64,000 nt of DNA from JAPPHY01 sp034423135 (lineage in GTDB: Bacteria > Chloroflexota > Dehalococcoidia > Lucifugimonadales > UBA2985): contig DAOUJC010000007.1 in assembly GCA_034423135.1 (NCBI GenBank), positions 106,559 through 170,558 of the forward strand, read 5' to 3'. Positions within the stretch are counted from its first letter, which is position 1. Each line of letters opens with the position of its first letter. The notes beneath the pieces are model-generated. The model did no database searches, had not been told where the DNA came from, and saw only the letters and a program-made list of their open reading frames with translations. The position numbers were made by a program, and so were the translations under genes. Positions 8,308 to 16,426 of the stretch are shown here, piece by piece.

Positions 8308-9628
8308 CGCCCTGTCCGAGAAGCTCAACGCCGTCTTCGGCAGACTAACCGGCAAAGGCCGCCTGACGGAGCGCGACGTGGAGGAGGGCCTCCGCGAGGT
8401 GCGCCTAGCCATGCTTGAGGCCGACGTCAACTTTCGAGTGGCGCGAGACTTCGTGCAGAAGGTCAGGGAGCGGGCCGTGGGCAGCGAGGTGCTGGAGCAC
8501 CTGAGCCCGGGCCAGCAGATAGTCAAGATAGTCAACGAGGAGCTAGTTGGCGTCCTGGGCGGCGAGTCCTCACGCCTGAGCGGCTCCGACCGGCCTCCGA
8601 CGGTGCTGATGCTGGTCGGCCTGCAGGGCTCCGGCAAGACTACAACCGCGGCCAAGCTGGCCCTCCATCTCAAGCGCGGCGGCCACAGGGTGCTGCTGGT
8701 GGCCGCAGACATGCGCCGTCCGGCCGCCGTAGAGCAGCTGGAGACGCTTGGGCGGCAGCTGGATGTTGCGGTGCACAGTGTGGCCGGAGCAACCGCTCTG
8801 GATGCTTGCCGCAGCGGCCTGCAGAAGGCGACCGACACGGGCGCCACGTGGGTCATCCTCGACACCGGCGGCCGCCTCCACATCGACGACGAGATGATGG
8901 AGGAGCTGGAGGAGATCAAGTCGGCAGTTTCGCCCAGCGAAACGCTGATGGTCGTGGACGCAATGACGGGGCAGGACGCGGTGAACTCTGCTCAGTCGTT
9001 TCACGCACGCATCGCGCTCACCGGGCTGGTCATGACCAAGCTGGACGGCGACGCAAGGGGCGGAGCGGCGCTGTCAATCACGCAGGTGACGGGGCTGCCG
9101 ATCAAGTTCGTCGGCACCGGCGAGAGGTCCAGCGCGCTGGAGGCGTTCCACCCGGACCGGATGGCGTCGCGCATACTCGGCATGGGCGACGTGCTCACGC
9201 TTGTGGAACGAGCGCAGGAGTCCATCGACGTCGAACGGGCCAAAGAGCTTGAACGCAAGCTGAGGCGGGCGACATTCAACCTGGACGACTTCCTGGAGCA
9301 GCTCCAGCAGGTGAACCGCATGGGGCCCATCAGCCAGGTGCTGGAGATGATTCCCGGCTTCTCGAACTTCTCGAAGCGGATGGCGCCGGAAGAGCTGGAC
9401 GGCAAGCACATGAAGAGCATGGAGGCCATCGTCTACTCCATGACGCCCAGGGAGCGGCGAAACCCTGAGATACTTAACGGCAGCCGTCGCAGGCGAATTG
9501 CGAAGGGCAGCGGCACCTCGCCGCAGCAGGTGAACCAGCTGCTGAACCAGTTCCGTCAGATGCAGAAGGTGATGAAGCAGGTGTCGTCGGGCAGAGTGCC
9601 TCGCAACATGAGGGGGCTGCTCGGCTAG
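8300..9628 (+). CDS. ffh: Signal recognition particle GTPase
   Basis: 442 residues from the ATG at 8300, preceded by GGAGG at 8284-8288. An N domain (LTERDVEEGLREVRLAMLEADV) is followed by the G domain with GLQGSGKTTTAAKLA (P-loop), the ADMRRPAAVEQL box and TKLDGDARGG, then the methionine-rich M domain with MGPISQVLEMIPGF and the RNA-binding SRRRRIAKGSGTS. It binds signal peptides and 4.5S/SRP RNA and delivers ribosomes to FtsY at the membrane. Odd point: the G3 motif reads DTGGR (residues 188-192) where DTAGR is almost universal. Confidence 0.97.
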   Translation: MFDALSEKLNAVFGRLTGKGRLTERDVEEGLREVRLAMLEADVNFRVARDFVQKVRERAVGSEVLEHLSPGQQIVKIVNEELVGVLGGESSRLSGSDRPPTVLMLVGLQGSGKTTTAAKLALHLKRGGHRVLLVAADMRRPAAVEQLETLGRQLDVAVHSVAGATALDACRSGLQKATDTGATWVILDTGGRLHIDDEMMEELEEIKSAVSPSETLMVVDAMTGQDAVNSAQSFHARIALTGLVMTKLDGDARGGAALSITQVTGLPIKFVGTGERSSALEAFHPDRMASRILGMGDVLTLVERAQESIDVERAKELERKLRRATFNLDDFLEQLQQVNRMGPISQVLEMIPGFSNFSKRMAPEELDGKHMKSMEAIVYSMTPRERRNPEILNGSRRRRIAKGSGTSPQQVNQLLNQFRQMQKVMKQVSSGRVPRNMRGLLG

Positions 9629-9640
9629 GGCGCGCTCACG

Positions 9641-10468
9641 TCAGTTTCGCAGCAGCAGGCCAGGCTGGCACTTGCGGCAGAAGTTGGTGAGGCGGCGGTT
9701 GGCGCCTATGGCGCTGATGGTGCCTGGGCAACGCGGGCAGGCGCCGCCGCTCCGACCGTGTACCGCCAGAAAGTCCCGCACCTTCACGTGCGTCTCGTCT
9801 CCCATGCGCTCCCGCAGCGTTGCGATGGCGTGCTTCAGCACGGCCGGTATCGCCTCGTGGAGGCGCGCGGTCTCCCTGTCCGACAGGGCGGAGCGCTTCT
9901 TGAACGGGAAGATGCCCGCGGCGAACAGCGTCTCGTCGGCGTAGGCGTTGCCGATACCTGCGAGGAACTTGCCCCGCGTGAGCACGCCCTTGATCTCGCC
10001 CTGGAAGCGGCGCAGGCGGTCGCGAAACTCCGGCAGATCAGGATATTCGTCCAGCACGTCCGGGCCTTGCTCGCCGAGGCGCGGCACTTCACTCATGCGT
10101 GACGCGTGCACGTAGTAGGCCATGCCCATCTGCGTATCGTCAAGGTAGCGCAGCTGGCCTCCGTCCGCGAGGTCTAGCAGGAATGAGGTGCGCTTCGCGA
10201 TGCGAGTGGACGGCGGGCAAAGCTGCAGAGCGCCGGTGAGCATGGGGTTGATGACCAGCGCCCGGTCGCCGGACAGGCCGGCGATGAGAAACTTGCCCCT
10301 GCGCGTGAAGCCTTCGACTGTGCGCGAGGCCACGTCACTCACGAAGTCATCGGCAGCAAGGACGCGCAGCTCTAGCGGCTTGAGGACGCGGGCGCCTGTG
10401 ATCTCCAGGCCGCGGACGCGGCGGTTGAGCACGTCCTTGATGACCTCAAGATCCGGTGCTTCAGGCAT
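9641..10468 (-). CDS. Formamidopyrimidine-DNA glycosylase / endonuclease VIII family protein
   Basis: 275 residues beginning MPEAPDLEV, so the catalytic Pro2 and Glu3 are present. RRGKFLI supplies the conserved lysine, GIGNAYADETLFAAGI is the helix-two-turn-helix, and the C-terminal zinc finger is CPRCPGT...FCRKC (C-X2-C-X16-C-X2-C). The enzyme removes oxidised bases and nicks the abasic site. MPEAPDL rather than MPELPEVE leaves open whether it is MutM-like (8-oxoG) or Nei-like (oxidised pyrimidines). It is convergent with ffh, 12 bp away. Confidence 0.88.
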   Translation of the reverse strand: MPEAPDLEVIKDVLNRRVRGLEITGARVLKPLELRVLAADDFVSDVASRTVEGFTRRGKFLIAGLSGDRALVINPMLTGALQLCPPSTRIAKRTSFLLDLADGGQLRYLDDTQMGMAYYVHASRMSEVPRLGEQGPDVLDEYPDLPEFRDRLRRFQGEIKGVLTRGKFLAGIGNAYADETLFAAGIFPFKKRSALSDRETARLHEAIPAVLKHAIATLRERMGDETHVKVRDFLAVHGRSGGACPRCPGTISAIGANRRLTNFCRKCQPGLLLRN

Positions 10469-10553
10469 TGGTCAACCGATGATAGGCTGTGATTGGAGGT
10501 CGTTGGGATGCGGGCCGTCCGGCTCGGGAAGTCGCTAATGGACTGGCTGCCCC

Positions 10554-11453
10554 TCAGTTCTGGCTGAACTGGTCTCCAAGCTGCTCAAGGAAGTCCAGTA
10601 CCTCCGGTGACAGCTCCGACGTCTGCTCCGTGCGGCCCTGACGCAGCTGGCTGACACGCTCGTCGTACTGGCGCTCAAGCTGTTGCACCAGGCTGCGGAC
10701 CTCCGGGTTGCGCTCCATGGCAGTCTTGAGCTCCTCCTGCTGCTGACCGGCCCGCAGCTTCACCCTGTCCAGGTCCATGTCAAGGTCGTAGAGTTCGCAG
10801 AGCAGCTCCAGGATACGCAGGCGTCCCACGTGGTCGACGTCCATCTGCGCGTACTGGGGCAGGTGCGCGATGAGCCCCATGGTCTCTGCTCCAGTCTTGA
10901 GGACCTCCTGCGACACCAGTGAGGCGATGCTGGTTGGCCCTTCGTAGCTGCTGGAGTGCACGCCGAGGCTCCGGACGCGGCTCAGCGTGTCCTCGCCGGA
11001 AGCGGCGCCGGTGACCATGATGGGCTTGGTGTGCGGCACCAGGTCGTACATCGAGCCCACCAGGCAGTACCGCCGAACATCGAGCCGCTTGAGCAGGTTG
11101 GCAACGGAGTTAACGAACGCCTCGCCGTTGAGGTGAGGCTCCAGGAGGTGCAGGAAGACGAAGTCGTGGTCTCCGTCGCCGTGTGCGTAGCGGATGTTGA
11201 CGGTTGGCACCGTCACCTGACGCTGCCCGTCGACGGTATGGATGGTAGGGCGGTATCGAGTGAAGTCGAAGAAGACGCCGGGCCTTGAGAGCTTGGCCAG
11301 GTCTCTGGCCTGAAAGTGGCGCTCCAGGCTGCGGAAGGTGAGGCGGCCCACGCTTCCCACGTCGACCCAGGGGCGGAGAGTGGCGAGCGCGTGCGGCTCC
11401 CTCAGTTCCGGTAGGGGTCCTTCAAGCTCGAATGCACCGAGTCTCATGGCCAT
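10554..11453 (-). CDS. PAC2 (proteasome assembly chaperone-like) family protein
   Basis: 299 residues. The body matches the PAC2/DUF75 fold: a beta strand ending FDFTRYRPTIHTVDG, then DHDFVFLHLLEPHLNGEAFVNSV, YCLVGSMYDLVPHTKPIMVTG and the conserved glycine/serine turn SYEGPTSIASLVSQEVLKTG, followed by LPQYAQMDVDHVGRLRIL. The last ~80 residues are charged and helical (QQQEELKTAMERN...LVQQLERQYDERVSQL), likely a coiled coil. Bacterial PAC2 proteins have no settled role; some occur with proteasome genes, but none is visible here. Confidence 0.8.
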   Translation of the reverse strand: MAMRLGAFELEGPLPELREPHALATLRPWVDVGSVGRLTFRSLERHFQARDLAKLSRPGVFFDFTRYRPTIHTVDGQRQVTVPTVNIRYAHGDGDHDFVFLHLLEPHLNGEAFVNSVANLLKRLDVRRYCLVGSMYDLVPHTKPIMVTGAASGEDTLSRVRSLGVHSSSYEGPTSIASLVSQEVLKTGAETMGLIAHLPQYAQMDVDHVGRLRILELLCELYDLDMDLDRVKLRAGQQQEELKTAMERNPEVRSLVQQLERQYDERVSQLRQGRTEQTSELSPEVLDFLEQLGDQFSQN

Positions 11454-11498
11454 ATGTTACCACAGAAGAAGATGGGGGCGCGTGGGAGAGAGATGAAT

Positions 11499-11529
11499 CC
11501 GCCCTCCTCCGGTCTTGAGAGGAGGGCGG
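11499..11529 (-). terminator. Terminator hairpin after sodN
   Basis: A perfect 11-bp stem (CCGCCCTCCTC with GAGGAGGGCGG) and a 9-nt loop, 20 bp past the Ni-SOD stop codon. On the minus strand it is followed by ATTCATCTCTCTC, moderately U-rich. Confidence 0.7.
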
Positions 11530-11548
11530 ACGCAGTTGTCAGAGGGGT

Positions 11549-12025
11549 CTAGGTGCCGTAGCGCGCGGCTGCGACGGGGTCCGAGTACTCGACGCCCTTG
11601 GTGGCCCAGAAGGCGGTGGCGATATTGTCCACCGCGGCCACAAGCTCCTCGCAGGCGGCCATGTCCACCGTCTGGCGGCAGCGGCCGGCCAGCTTCAGGG
11701 CGGCGTTGAAAGAGCCGTGCAGGTCGAAACCTTCCGGCAGGTTGGGCCAGCCGTAGTCGGCCCAGAGGATGCGGAGCTCGTGCTTGCACAGCTCGGCGTG
11801 CTCGTCCTTGACCTTGATGTAGCGCGCCATTGAGTTGGCAAAGGCCGCGTGGTCGTCGCCCTGCTGGAGCGCCTGCATCCGCAGGACCATCTTCTGGACG
11901 GTCTGAGCCGCAATCTTGGCCGCGATAGGATCGTAGATGCCGCAGGGGATGTCGCAGTGGGCGTAGGCCTTCTCGGATGGCAACGCTCTCACCATTGCGC
12001 TCACGGCTCGCCTGATAACAGACAT
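11549..12025 (-). CDS. sodN: Nickel-containing superoxide dismutase precursor
   Basis: 158 residues starting at the ATG at 12025, with AGGAGGT upstream. A 22-residue propeptide (MSVIRRAVSAMVRALPSEKAYA) precedes HCDIPCGIYDP, the nickel hook of Ni-SOD: in the mature enzyme His1, Cys2 and Cys6 bind nickel and Tyr9 gates the substrate channel. The rest is the helical body (AAQTVQKMVLRM...YIKVKDEHAELCKHELRILWADY). It dismutates superoxide. Maturation needs cleavage exactly before the His, and a matching protease gene (13000-13479) lies on the other side of a SIMPL gene. An upstream in-frame extension to 12223 has no family similarity. Confidence 0.95.
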   Translation of the reverse strand: MSVIRRAVSAMVRALPSEKAYAHCDIPCGIYDPIAAKIAAQTVQKMVLRMQALQQGDDHAAFANSMARYIKVKDEHAELCKHELRILWADYGWPNLPEGFDLHGSFNAALKLAGRCRQTVDMAACEELVAAVDNIATAFWATKGVEYSDPVAAARYGT

Positions 12026-12063
12026 GGAAGTACCTCCTGACAAGTGTGGTGATTCGCGGCTAT

Positions 12064-12092
12064 AGTCTAAAGCAATTGGCACGCGCTGCCAA
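12064..12092 (-). promoter_or_regulatory. sodN promoter with a palindromic operator over the -35 box
   Basis: On the minus strand TTGGCA (12092-12087), 17 bp, TAGACT (12069-12064) forms a promoter for sodN. The -35 box is one arm of a perfect palindrome TTGGCA-N5-TGCCAA (12076-12092). The 6-5-6 layout is the same as that of the nickel-responsive Nur box described upstream of sod genes in Streptomyces (tTGCaa-N5-ttGCAA), although the arm sequence differs. A repressor bound here would block sodN. Confidence 0.5.
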
Positions 12093-12177
12093 GGGGTGCA
12101 GGCCTCTCTACTCTCAACGGCGTGCAGGGTGTAGAATGGCACTTGGCGGCGATGACGCCCCACGTGGAGGTACGAGA

Positions 12178-12981
12178 ATGACAATGGCACGGCGACTCGA
12201 GCTGGTGCTACCCCTCGCAGCATTGCTGGTGCTGGCGGTCGCCTGCGACACCGGCGACGACTCCTCCGATGCTGATGAGATTGAGGCCGCCGCCGCGGCG
12301 CTATCGCAGCTCGGAGGTGGACAGCAGGGCATCCAGGTCAACGGCATCGGCACGGTCGCAATGGCGCCGGACGTCGCATTGCTAGCCTTGGGCGTGGAGA
12401 CGATGGCGGACACCGTCGCCGATGCCAGAGGTGAGGCTGCCGCCGCCATGACTGCCATCATGGTCGCGCTGCAGGCCAGGGGGATTGAGGACAGCGACAT
12501 CCAGACCAGCTTCCTCAACATTTCGCCGGAGTACACCTACCAGGAGATGCTCAGGGAGGGCGCACGCATCAACGAGCGCGTGCTGGTCGGCTACCGGGTG
12601 AACAACAACGTGGTGGTGAAGCTGCGGGACCTGGACGCTGTTGGAGAGATAGTCGACGAGGTGGCACAGGCCGGGGGCAACGCTACCCGCGTGGAGAGCA
12701 TCCGGTTCAGCGCCGAAGATACGACTGAGGCGCGGCGGCTGGCCCGGGAGAGGGCCGTGATGGACGCGGTCGAAAAGGCTGACCAGCTCGCCACACACAC
12801 CGGCGTGACCAGGGGCAACCTCGTCTCGGTATCCGAGAGCTTCCAGAGCGCGCCGGTGCCGCGCAATCTATCCTTAGCGTCGGATGCGATGATGATGGAG
12901 CAGGCCACGACCCCAATCAGCGCAGGCGAGCTTGAGATCACCGTCAACGTTCACGCCGTCTTCGAGATTGAGGGCCGGTAG
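12178..12981 (+). CDS. SIMPL-domain (DUF541) lipoprotein
   Basis: 267 residues from the ATG at 12178, with GGAGG at 12166-12170. An N-terminal membrane segment ends at Cys23 (LLVLAVAC), a likely lipidation site, followed by an acidic linker. The SIMPL domain starts at IQVNGIGTVAMAPDVALLALGVET and shows the typical VADARGEAAAAM, LNISPEYTY and YRVNNNVVVKLRDLDAVGEIVDEVAQAGGN blocks. The periplasmic/cell-surface function of this family is not settled. It sits between sodN (divergent) and sodX (same strand, 18 bp downstream), so cotranscription with sodX is likely. Confidence 0.88.
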   Translation: MTMARRLELVLPLAALLVLAVACDTGDDSSDADEIEAAAAALSQLGGGQQGIQVNGIGTVAMAPDVALLALGVETMADTVADARGEAAAAMTAIMVALQARGIEDSDIQTSFLNISPEYTYQEMLREGARINERVLVGYRVNNNVVVKLRDLDAVGEIVDEVAQAGGNATRVESIRFSAEDTTEARRLARERAVMDAVEKADQLATHTGVTRGNLVSVSESFQSAPVPRNLSLASDAMMMEQATTPISAGELEITVNVHAVFEIEGR

Positions 12982-12999
12982 AGGCGGAGCGAGGTCAAC

Positions 13000-13479
13000 T
13001 TGCTGGTTGCGCTGGGAGTTCTCCAAAGGGCGGCGGCAATCGTGGCCGCGCGAAGGGTGGAGATTGTCGGCATGAGCATGTATCCTACGCTCGTGCCTGG
13101 TGAGTACGTGCTCTGCGATCGGTTCGCCTACCGGAGCAGCCCGCCGCGTAGGGGCGACGTGGTGCTGGCTCGCGGCCTGACTGATGGAGGCAGCACGGTT
13201 GTCAAGCGCGTGGTAGCCGTGCCCGGAGACATGGTGGAGGTCGACGATGGGGCGCTACTGGTGAACGGCATGACGGCGGGTGAGTCCGCCTTCTCGGAGG
13301 AGTGCGGCGCGTGGGCGCTTGGTGAAGACGAGTGGTTCCTCCTTGGCGATGCAATGGACTTGAGCACGGACAGCCGCGCCTTCGGACCGGTACCCAGGCG
13401 CGCAATAGAAGCGCGGGCGTGGCTGGTATGCTGGCCTGTGGCGCGCTGGCGCAGGATCGGCGGAGGTCGCGATGAGTAG
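13000..13479 (+). CDS. sodX: Nickel-type superoxide dismutase maturation protease (S26 signal-peptidase-like)
   Basis: 159 residues with the signal peptidase I fold: GMSMYPTL holds the nucleophile Ser26, and VVKRVVAVPGD the general base Lys69; the LLGDAMDLSTDSRAFGPV block is the conserved region after the insertion. Proteins of this short, non-secretory S26 type are encoded next to sodN and remove its propeptide, which fits the sodN gene 1 kb away. The start is taken at TTG 13000; ATG 13071 would cut off the strand before the catalytic serine. It overlaps the next gene by 8 bp. Confidence 0.85.
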   Translation: MLVALGVLQRAAAIVAARRVEIVGMSMYPTLVPGEYVLCDRFAYRSSPPRRGDVVLARGLTDGGSTVVKRVVAVPGDMVEVDDGALLVNGMTAGESAFSEECGAWALGEDEWFLLGDAMDLSTDSRAFGPVPRRAIEARAWLVCWPVARWRRIGGGRDE

Positions 13480-13855
13480 CCGGGTGACGCGCTGGGTGGT
13501 CTACTACGATGGCGATTGCGCCCTGTGTGAGACCGCGAGGCGCTGGCTGTCCAGGCTGGACGTCTCTCGCAGGGTGGATTGGGCTGCGTACCAGTCGCTG
13601 AGGCAGCCGCCTCATGGCCTTTCGTGGTTGGACCTGGAGAGCGCGATTTGGCTTGACACCGGCAACGGCCGCCTGGTCGCAGGCTTCCACGCGTTTCGAG
13701 TGCTGGCCCTTAAGCTGCCACCGCTCACGGCCCTTGCTCCCGCGCTGTGGCTGCCCGGCATGGGACGCGTGGGCGGTTGGGCATACGGCATGGTGGCGCG
13801 CAACCGGTGCAGGCTTTCGGGCTGTCTCGTGCGGAAAGGGGGACTGCGCGAATGA
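13472..13855 (+). CDS. DCC-type thiol-disulfide oxidoreductase-like protein (DUF393)
   Basis: 127 residues. VVYYDGDCALCETARRWL is the family signature, a C-X2-C redox motif in a thioredoxin-like fold; the following WAAYQSLRQ and GFHAFRVLALKLPPL segments are also typical. The C-terminus is short and hydrophobic with two further cysteines (RNRCRLSGC). Its partner is unknown. Start overlaps the sodX stop; its own stop overlaps the next start as ATGA, so the three genes form one translational unit. Confidence 0.82.
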   Translation: MSSRVTRWVVYYDGDCALCETARRWLSRLDVSRRVDWAAYQSLRQPPHGLSWLDLESAIWLDTGNGRLVAGFHAFRVLALKLPPLTALAPALWLPGMGRVGGWAYGMVARNRCRLSGCLVRKGGLRE

Positions 13856-14568
13856 CGACTGGCGGCCGGGACGTGTCGATTGTAGTTCCCACCTACAACG
13901 AGCGGGACAACGTGGAGGCCCTCTGCCGCGGGCTCAGGGAGGCGCTGGAGCCGGCGTGGGACTACGAGATCATATTCGTGGACGACAACAGCCCGGACGG
14001 CACCTACGACGTGGTGCTCCGCCTTGGGGAGGATGACCCGCGGGTGAGGCTGATTCGACGGCCTGGCAAGCTGGGACTGGGCAGCGCGGTATCGGACGGG
14101 TTCGCGCAGGCCACCGGCGACTACTGGGTGATGATGGACGCAGACCTTTCGCACAGGCCGGAGGACCTGCCGGGCCTGCTTGCTCTCCTAGCGGACGCGG
14201 ACATAGTGGTGGGATCCAGGTACATTCCGGGCGGCGGCGTGGTCAACTGGCCGCTATGGCGAAGGGTGGTCAGCCGCGGCGCATCGGCGATGGGACGGCT
14301 GATAGTGGGGCTGCGCGTGCGCGACCTCACATCGGGATTCGGTGCGTTCCGTCGCGAGCACATGGAGCGGATTCTGCCCACGCTCAGCCCCAAGGGCTTC
14401 AAGCTGCTTCTGGAGATCATCGCCAAGAGCCGCGGGGCGAGGGTCATGGAGACGCCAATCACGTTCGTGGATAGGCGGTACGGCAGGTCCAAGGCGTCTG
14501 CTGGCGAGGCGCTGCTGTTTCTGCGCCTCTGCTTCGAGCTGCGGGGGAAGAGGCAGGGTGGGGCGTAG
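13852..14568 (+). CDS. Polyprenol monophosphomannose synthase (GT2 family)
   Basis: 238 residues from the ATG at 13852. The GT2 domain has SIVVPTYNERDN, FVDDNSPDGT and MMDADLSHRPEDLP (the DXD-type metal site), then VVGSRYIPGGGVVNWP and LTSGFGAFRRE, all characteristic of dolichol/polyprenol-phosphate mannosyltransferases (Dpm1/Ppm1 type). There is no C-terminal membrane domain, so it is the short form. It would transfer mannose from GDP-mannose, made by the genes at 4.6-8.3 kb, to a lipid carrier for protein or cell-envelope mannosylation. Confidence 0.88.
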   Translation: MTTGGRDVSIVVPTYNERDNVEALCRGLREALEPAWDYEIIFVDDNSPDGTYDVVLRLGEDDPRVRLIRRPGKLGLGSAVSDGFAQATGDYWVMMDADLSHRPEDLPGLLALLADADIVVGSRYIPGGGVVNWPLWRRVVSRGASAMGRLIVGLRVRDLTSGFGAFRREHMERILPTLSPKGFKLLLEIIAKSRGARVMETPITFVDRRYGRSKASAGEALLFLRLCFELRGKRQGGA

Positions 14569-14665
14569 GCGCGTAAGCTGGCCACACCATCTTTCCCGGC
14601 AGTGGGCAGGCGTCCGGTGGGTAATCTCACACCTTAGACTCCCGCAACGCGGGGCTTTACCAAAA

Positions 14666-14707
14666 GCAAAGGTCCCTTCACCTGGTCGGAAGTGAAGGGG
14701 CCCTTGC
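14666..14707 (-). terminator. Strong hairpin terminator between convergent genes
   Basis: A 16-bp stem (left arm 14666-14681, right arm 14692-14707) with one mismatch and one wobble pair and a 10-nt loop. On the minus strand it is followed by a T-rich stretch (TTTGCTTTTGG overlapping the arm), so it mainly ends the amt-glnK transcript; it may also serve the mannosyltransferase operon from the other side. Confidence 0.75.
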
Positions 14708-14750
14708 TCGTGATGGGCGTTGTCCCTGGTGGCGGAAGGACGCAGCCCGG

Positions 14751-15104
14751 CTACATGGCGATGTCGCCCCGCTCTCCGGTCCTGACGCGCACCACTTCGT
14801 TGACGGTGGAGACGAATATCTTGCCGTCGCCGATGGCGCCCTCGCCGGGGCTCCTGGCGTTGTTGATGATGGCCTCGATGACCGCCTCCAGGAGATTGTC
14901 CGGGATGACGGTGGTGATCATCGTCTTGGGCACCGCCGACCTCGTGACCATCTGGCCGCCTCTGCCGGTGAACACCTCCACGCCTCCCTGCCTGCCCTGG
15001 CCGGTGATGTTCGTGTAGTGGTAGCCGGTGCAGCCCGCCGCGTCCAGAGCCGGGGTCACCTGTCCAATTCGCTCCGGTCTGATAATGGCTTCAACCTTGA
15101 GCAT
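14751..15104 (-). CDS. glnK: Nitrogen regulatory protein PII
   Basis: 117 residues. MLKVEAIIRPERIGQV, the T-loop region starting GQGRQGG, and the C-terminal GEGAIGDGKIFVSTVNEVVRVRTGERG (ATP site and PII signature 2) identify a PII protein. The T-loop reads VEVFTGRGGQMVTRSAVPK, so the tyrosine that is uridylylated in enteric PII (Tyr51) is missing; control would be through ATP/ADP/2-oxoglutarate binding alone or another modification. It lies 56 bp downstream of amt, the usual amt-glnK pairing, and probably plugs the transporter when nitrogen is plentiful. Confidence 0.93.
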   Translation of the reverse strand: MLKVEAIIRPERIGQVTPALDAAGCTGYHYTNITGQGRQGGVEVFTGRGGQMVTRSAVPKTMITTVIPDNLLEAVIEAIINNARSPGEGAIGDGKIFVSTVNEVVRVRTGERGDIAM

Positions 15105-15160
15105 GAGATCCTCCTTGATTTGGACCGCTCTACTCTGCGATCAGTATCTTGTTTTCCCGG

Positions 15161-16369
15161 CTAGTCTGCGCCGTCCCTGATGTATGCCCGCTCGCCGTGG
15201 GCAACCAGGTCAAGGCCCTCGTCCTCTTCCCGCTCCGAGATGCGAAGCCCCAGGCCGGGGATCACGTCGAGCACCTTCAGGATGACCAGCGAGACTACCA
15301 GGCTGTAGACCAGCGTTGCGCCTACCGCGATGATCTGCGTGCCCATCTGCTCGGCGTTGCCGTTCAGCAGGCCGTCCGTGCCGCCCACCGCGGCTATTGC
15401 GAAGATGCCGGTTGCGATCGCGCCCCATATGCCGCCTACGCCGTGTACGGCGAACACGTCGAGTGCGTCGTCAAGCATAGTCTTGTTGCGCAGCACCACT
15501 GCGAAGTAGCAGATGAGGCCAGCGCCAAAGCCTATGCCCAGAGCGCCCATGACGCCCACGAAACCGGCCGCGGGGGTGATTGCTACCAAGCCTGCAACGG
15601 CGCCCGTTGCCACGCCCACTGCGCCCATGCGCCCGGTCTGGAACTGCGAGAGCAGGCCCCACGTCAGCGCGGCTGTCGCGGCTGCGGTGTTGGTTACCAG
15701 GAAGGCGTTGGCCGCCAGCCCGTCAGCGCCCAGGCCGGAGCCGGCGTTGAAGCCGAACCAGCCGAACCAGAGAAGCGCAGCGCCCAGCACCACGTAGGGT
15801 GCGTTGTGAGGCTCAAGGCCGGGGTTGCGCCTGCGGCCCACCAGCATAGCGGCGGCCACTGCGGCGATGCCGGCGTTGATGTGGACGACGGTACCGCCCG
15901 CAAAGTCCAGCGCGCCCAGGTCGAAGAGCCAGCCGTTGCCGGACCACACCCAGTGGCATATGGGCGCATAGACCAGCGTCACCCAGAGTACCAGGAAGAT
16001 GAGGTAGGTGGTGAACTTGAACCGCTCCACGAACGCGCCTGTGATAAGCGCCGGGGTGATGACGGCAAACATCATCTGGAAGACGACGAAGAGCAGGTAC
16101 GGTATGGTTTCGCCGTCGTTGATGTCTATGCCCGAGAGTCCGACGAGCGACAGGTCACCGATGAACTCGTTGCCGTCGCCGAACGCCAGGCTGTAGCCCC
16201 AGAGCACCCAGACGATACTGACCACCGCCACGGAGATGAAGCTGTACATGATCGTGCTGACGACGTTCTTCGCCCGGACAAGTCCGCCGTAGAAGAAGGC
16301 CAGTCCCGGCGTCATCAGCATCACCATGGCCGACGCCACGATAATCCAAGCAGTGCTTCCCGTATCCAT
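15161..16369 (-). CDS. amt: Ammonium transporter
   Basis: About 402 residues, eleven predicted membrane helices. Signatures are MTPGLAFFYGGLVRAKNV, DFAGGTVVHINAG (first pore histidine), FGWFGFNAGSGL and FAVHGVGGIWG (second pore histidine). It conducts ammonium/ammonia into the cell. GGAGGT lies just before the ATG at 16369; an ATG 12 bases further upstream is possible but overlaps that ribosome site. The charged C-terminal tail (SEREEDEGLDLVAHGERAY) is the part that talks to PII in this family. A triple GTAAC element upstream suggests nitrogen control. Confidence 0.94.
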   Translation of the reverse strand: MDTGSTAWIIVASAMVMLMTPGLAFFYGGLVRAKNVVSTIMYSFISVAVVSIVWVLWGYSLAFGDGNEFIGDLSLVGLSGIDINDGETIPYLLFVVFQMMFAVITPALITGAFVERFKFTTYLIFLVLWVTLVYAPICHWVWSGNGWLFDLGALDFAGGTVVHINAGIAAVAAAMLVGRRRNPGLEPHNAPYVVLGAALLWFGWFGFNAGSGLGADGLAANAFLVTNTAAATAALTWGLLSQFQTGRMGAVGVATGAVAGLVAITPAAGFVGVMGALGIGFGAGLICYFAVVLRNKTMLDDALDVFAVHGVGGIWGAIATGIFAIAAVGGTDGLLNGNAEQMGTQIIAVGATLVYSLVVSLVILKVLDVIPGLGLRISEREEDEGLDLVAHGERAYIRDGAD

Positions 16370-16426
16370 CTGTACCTCCATATGCGAGAATCTGCAAGCA
16401 TATTGAGACCCGCGCGTTCCAATGGA

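Noticed and set aside
12076..12092. Sigma-54 type -24/-12 promoter (TTGGCACG) upstream of the SIMPL gene
   Set aside because: The required TTGC at -12 is not at the correct distance; the sequence is better explained as a palindromic operator for sodN.
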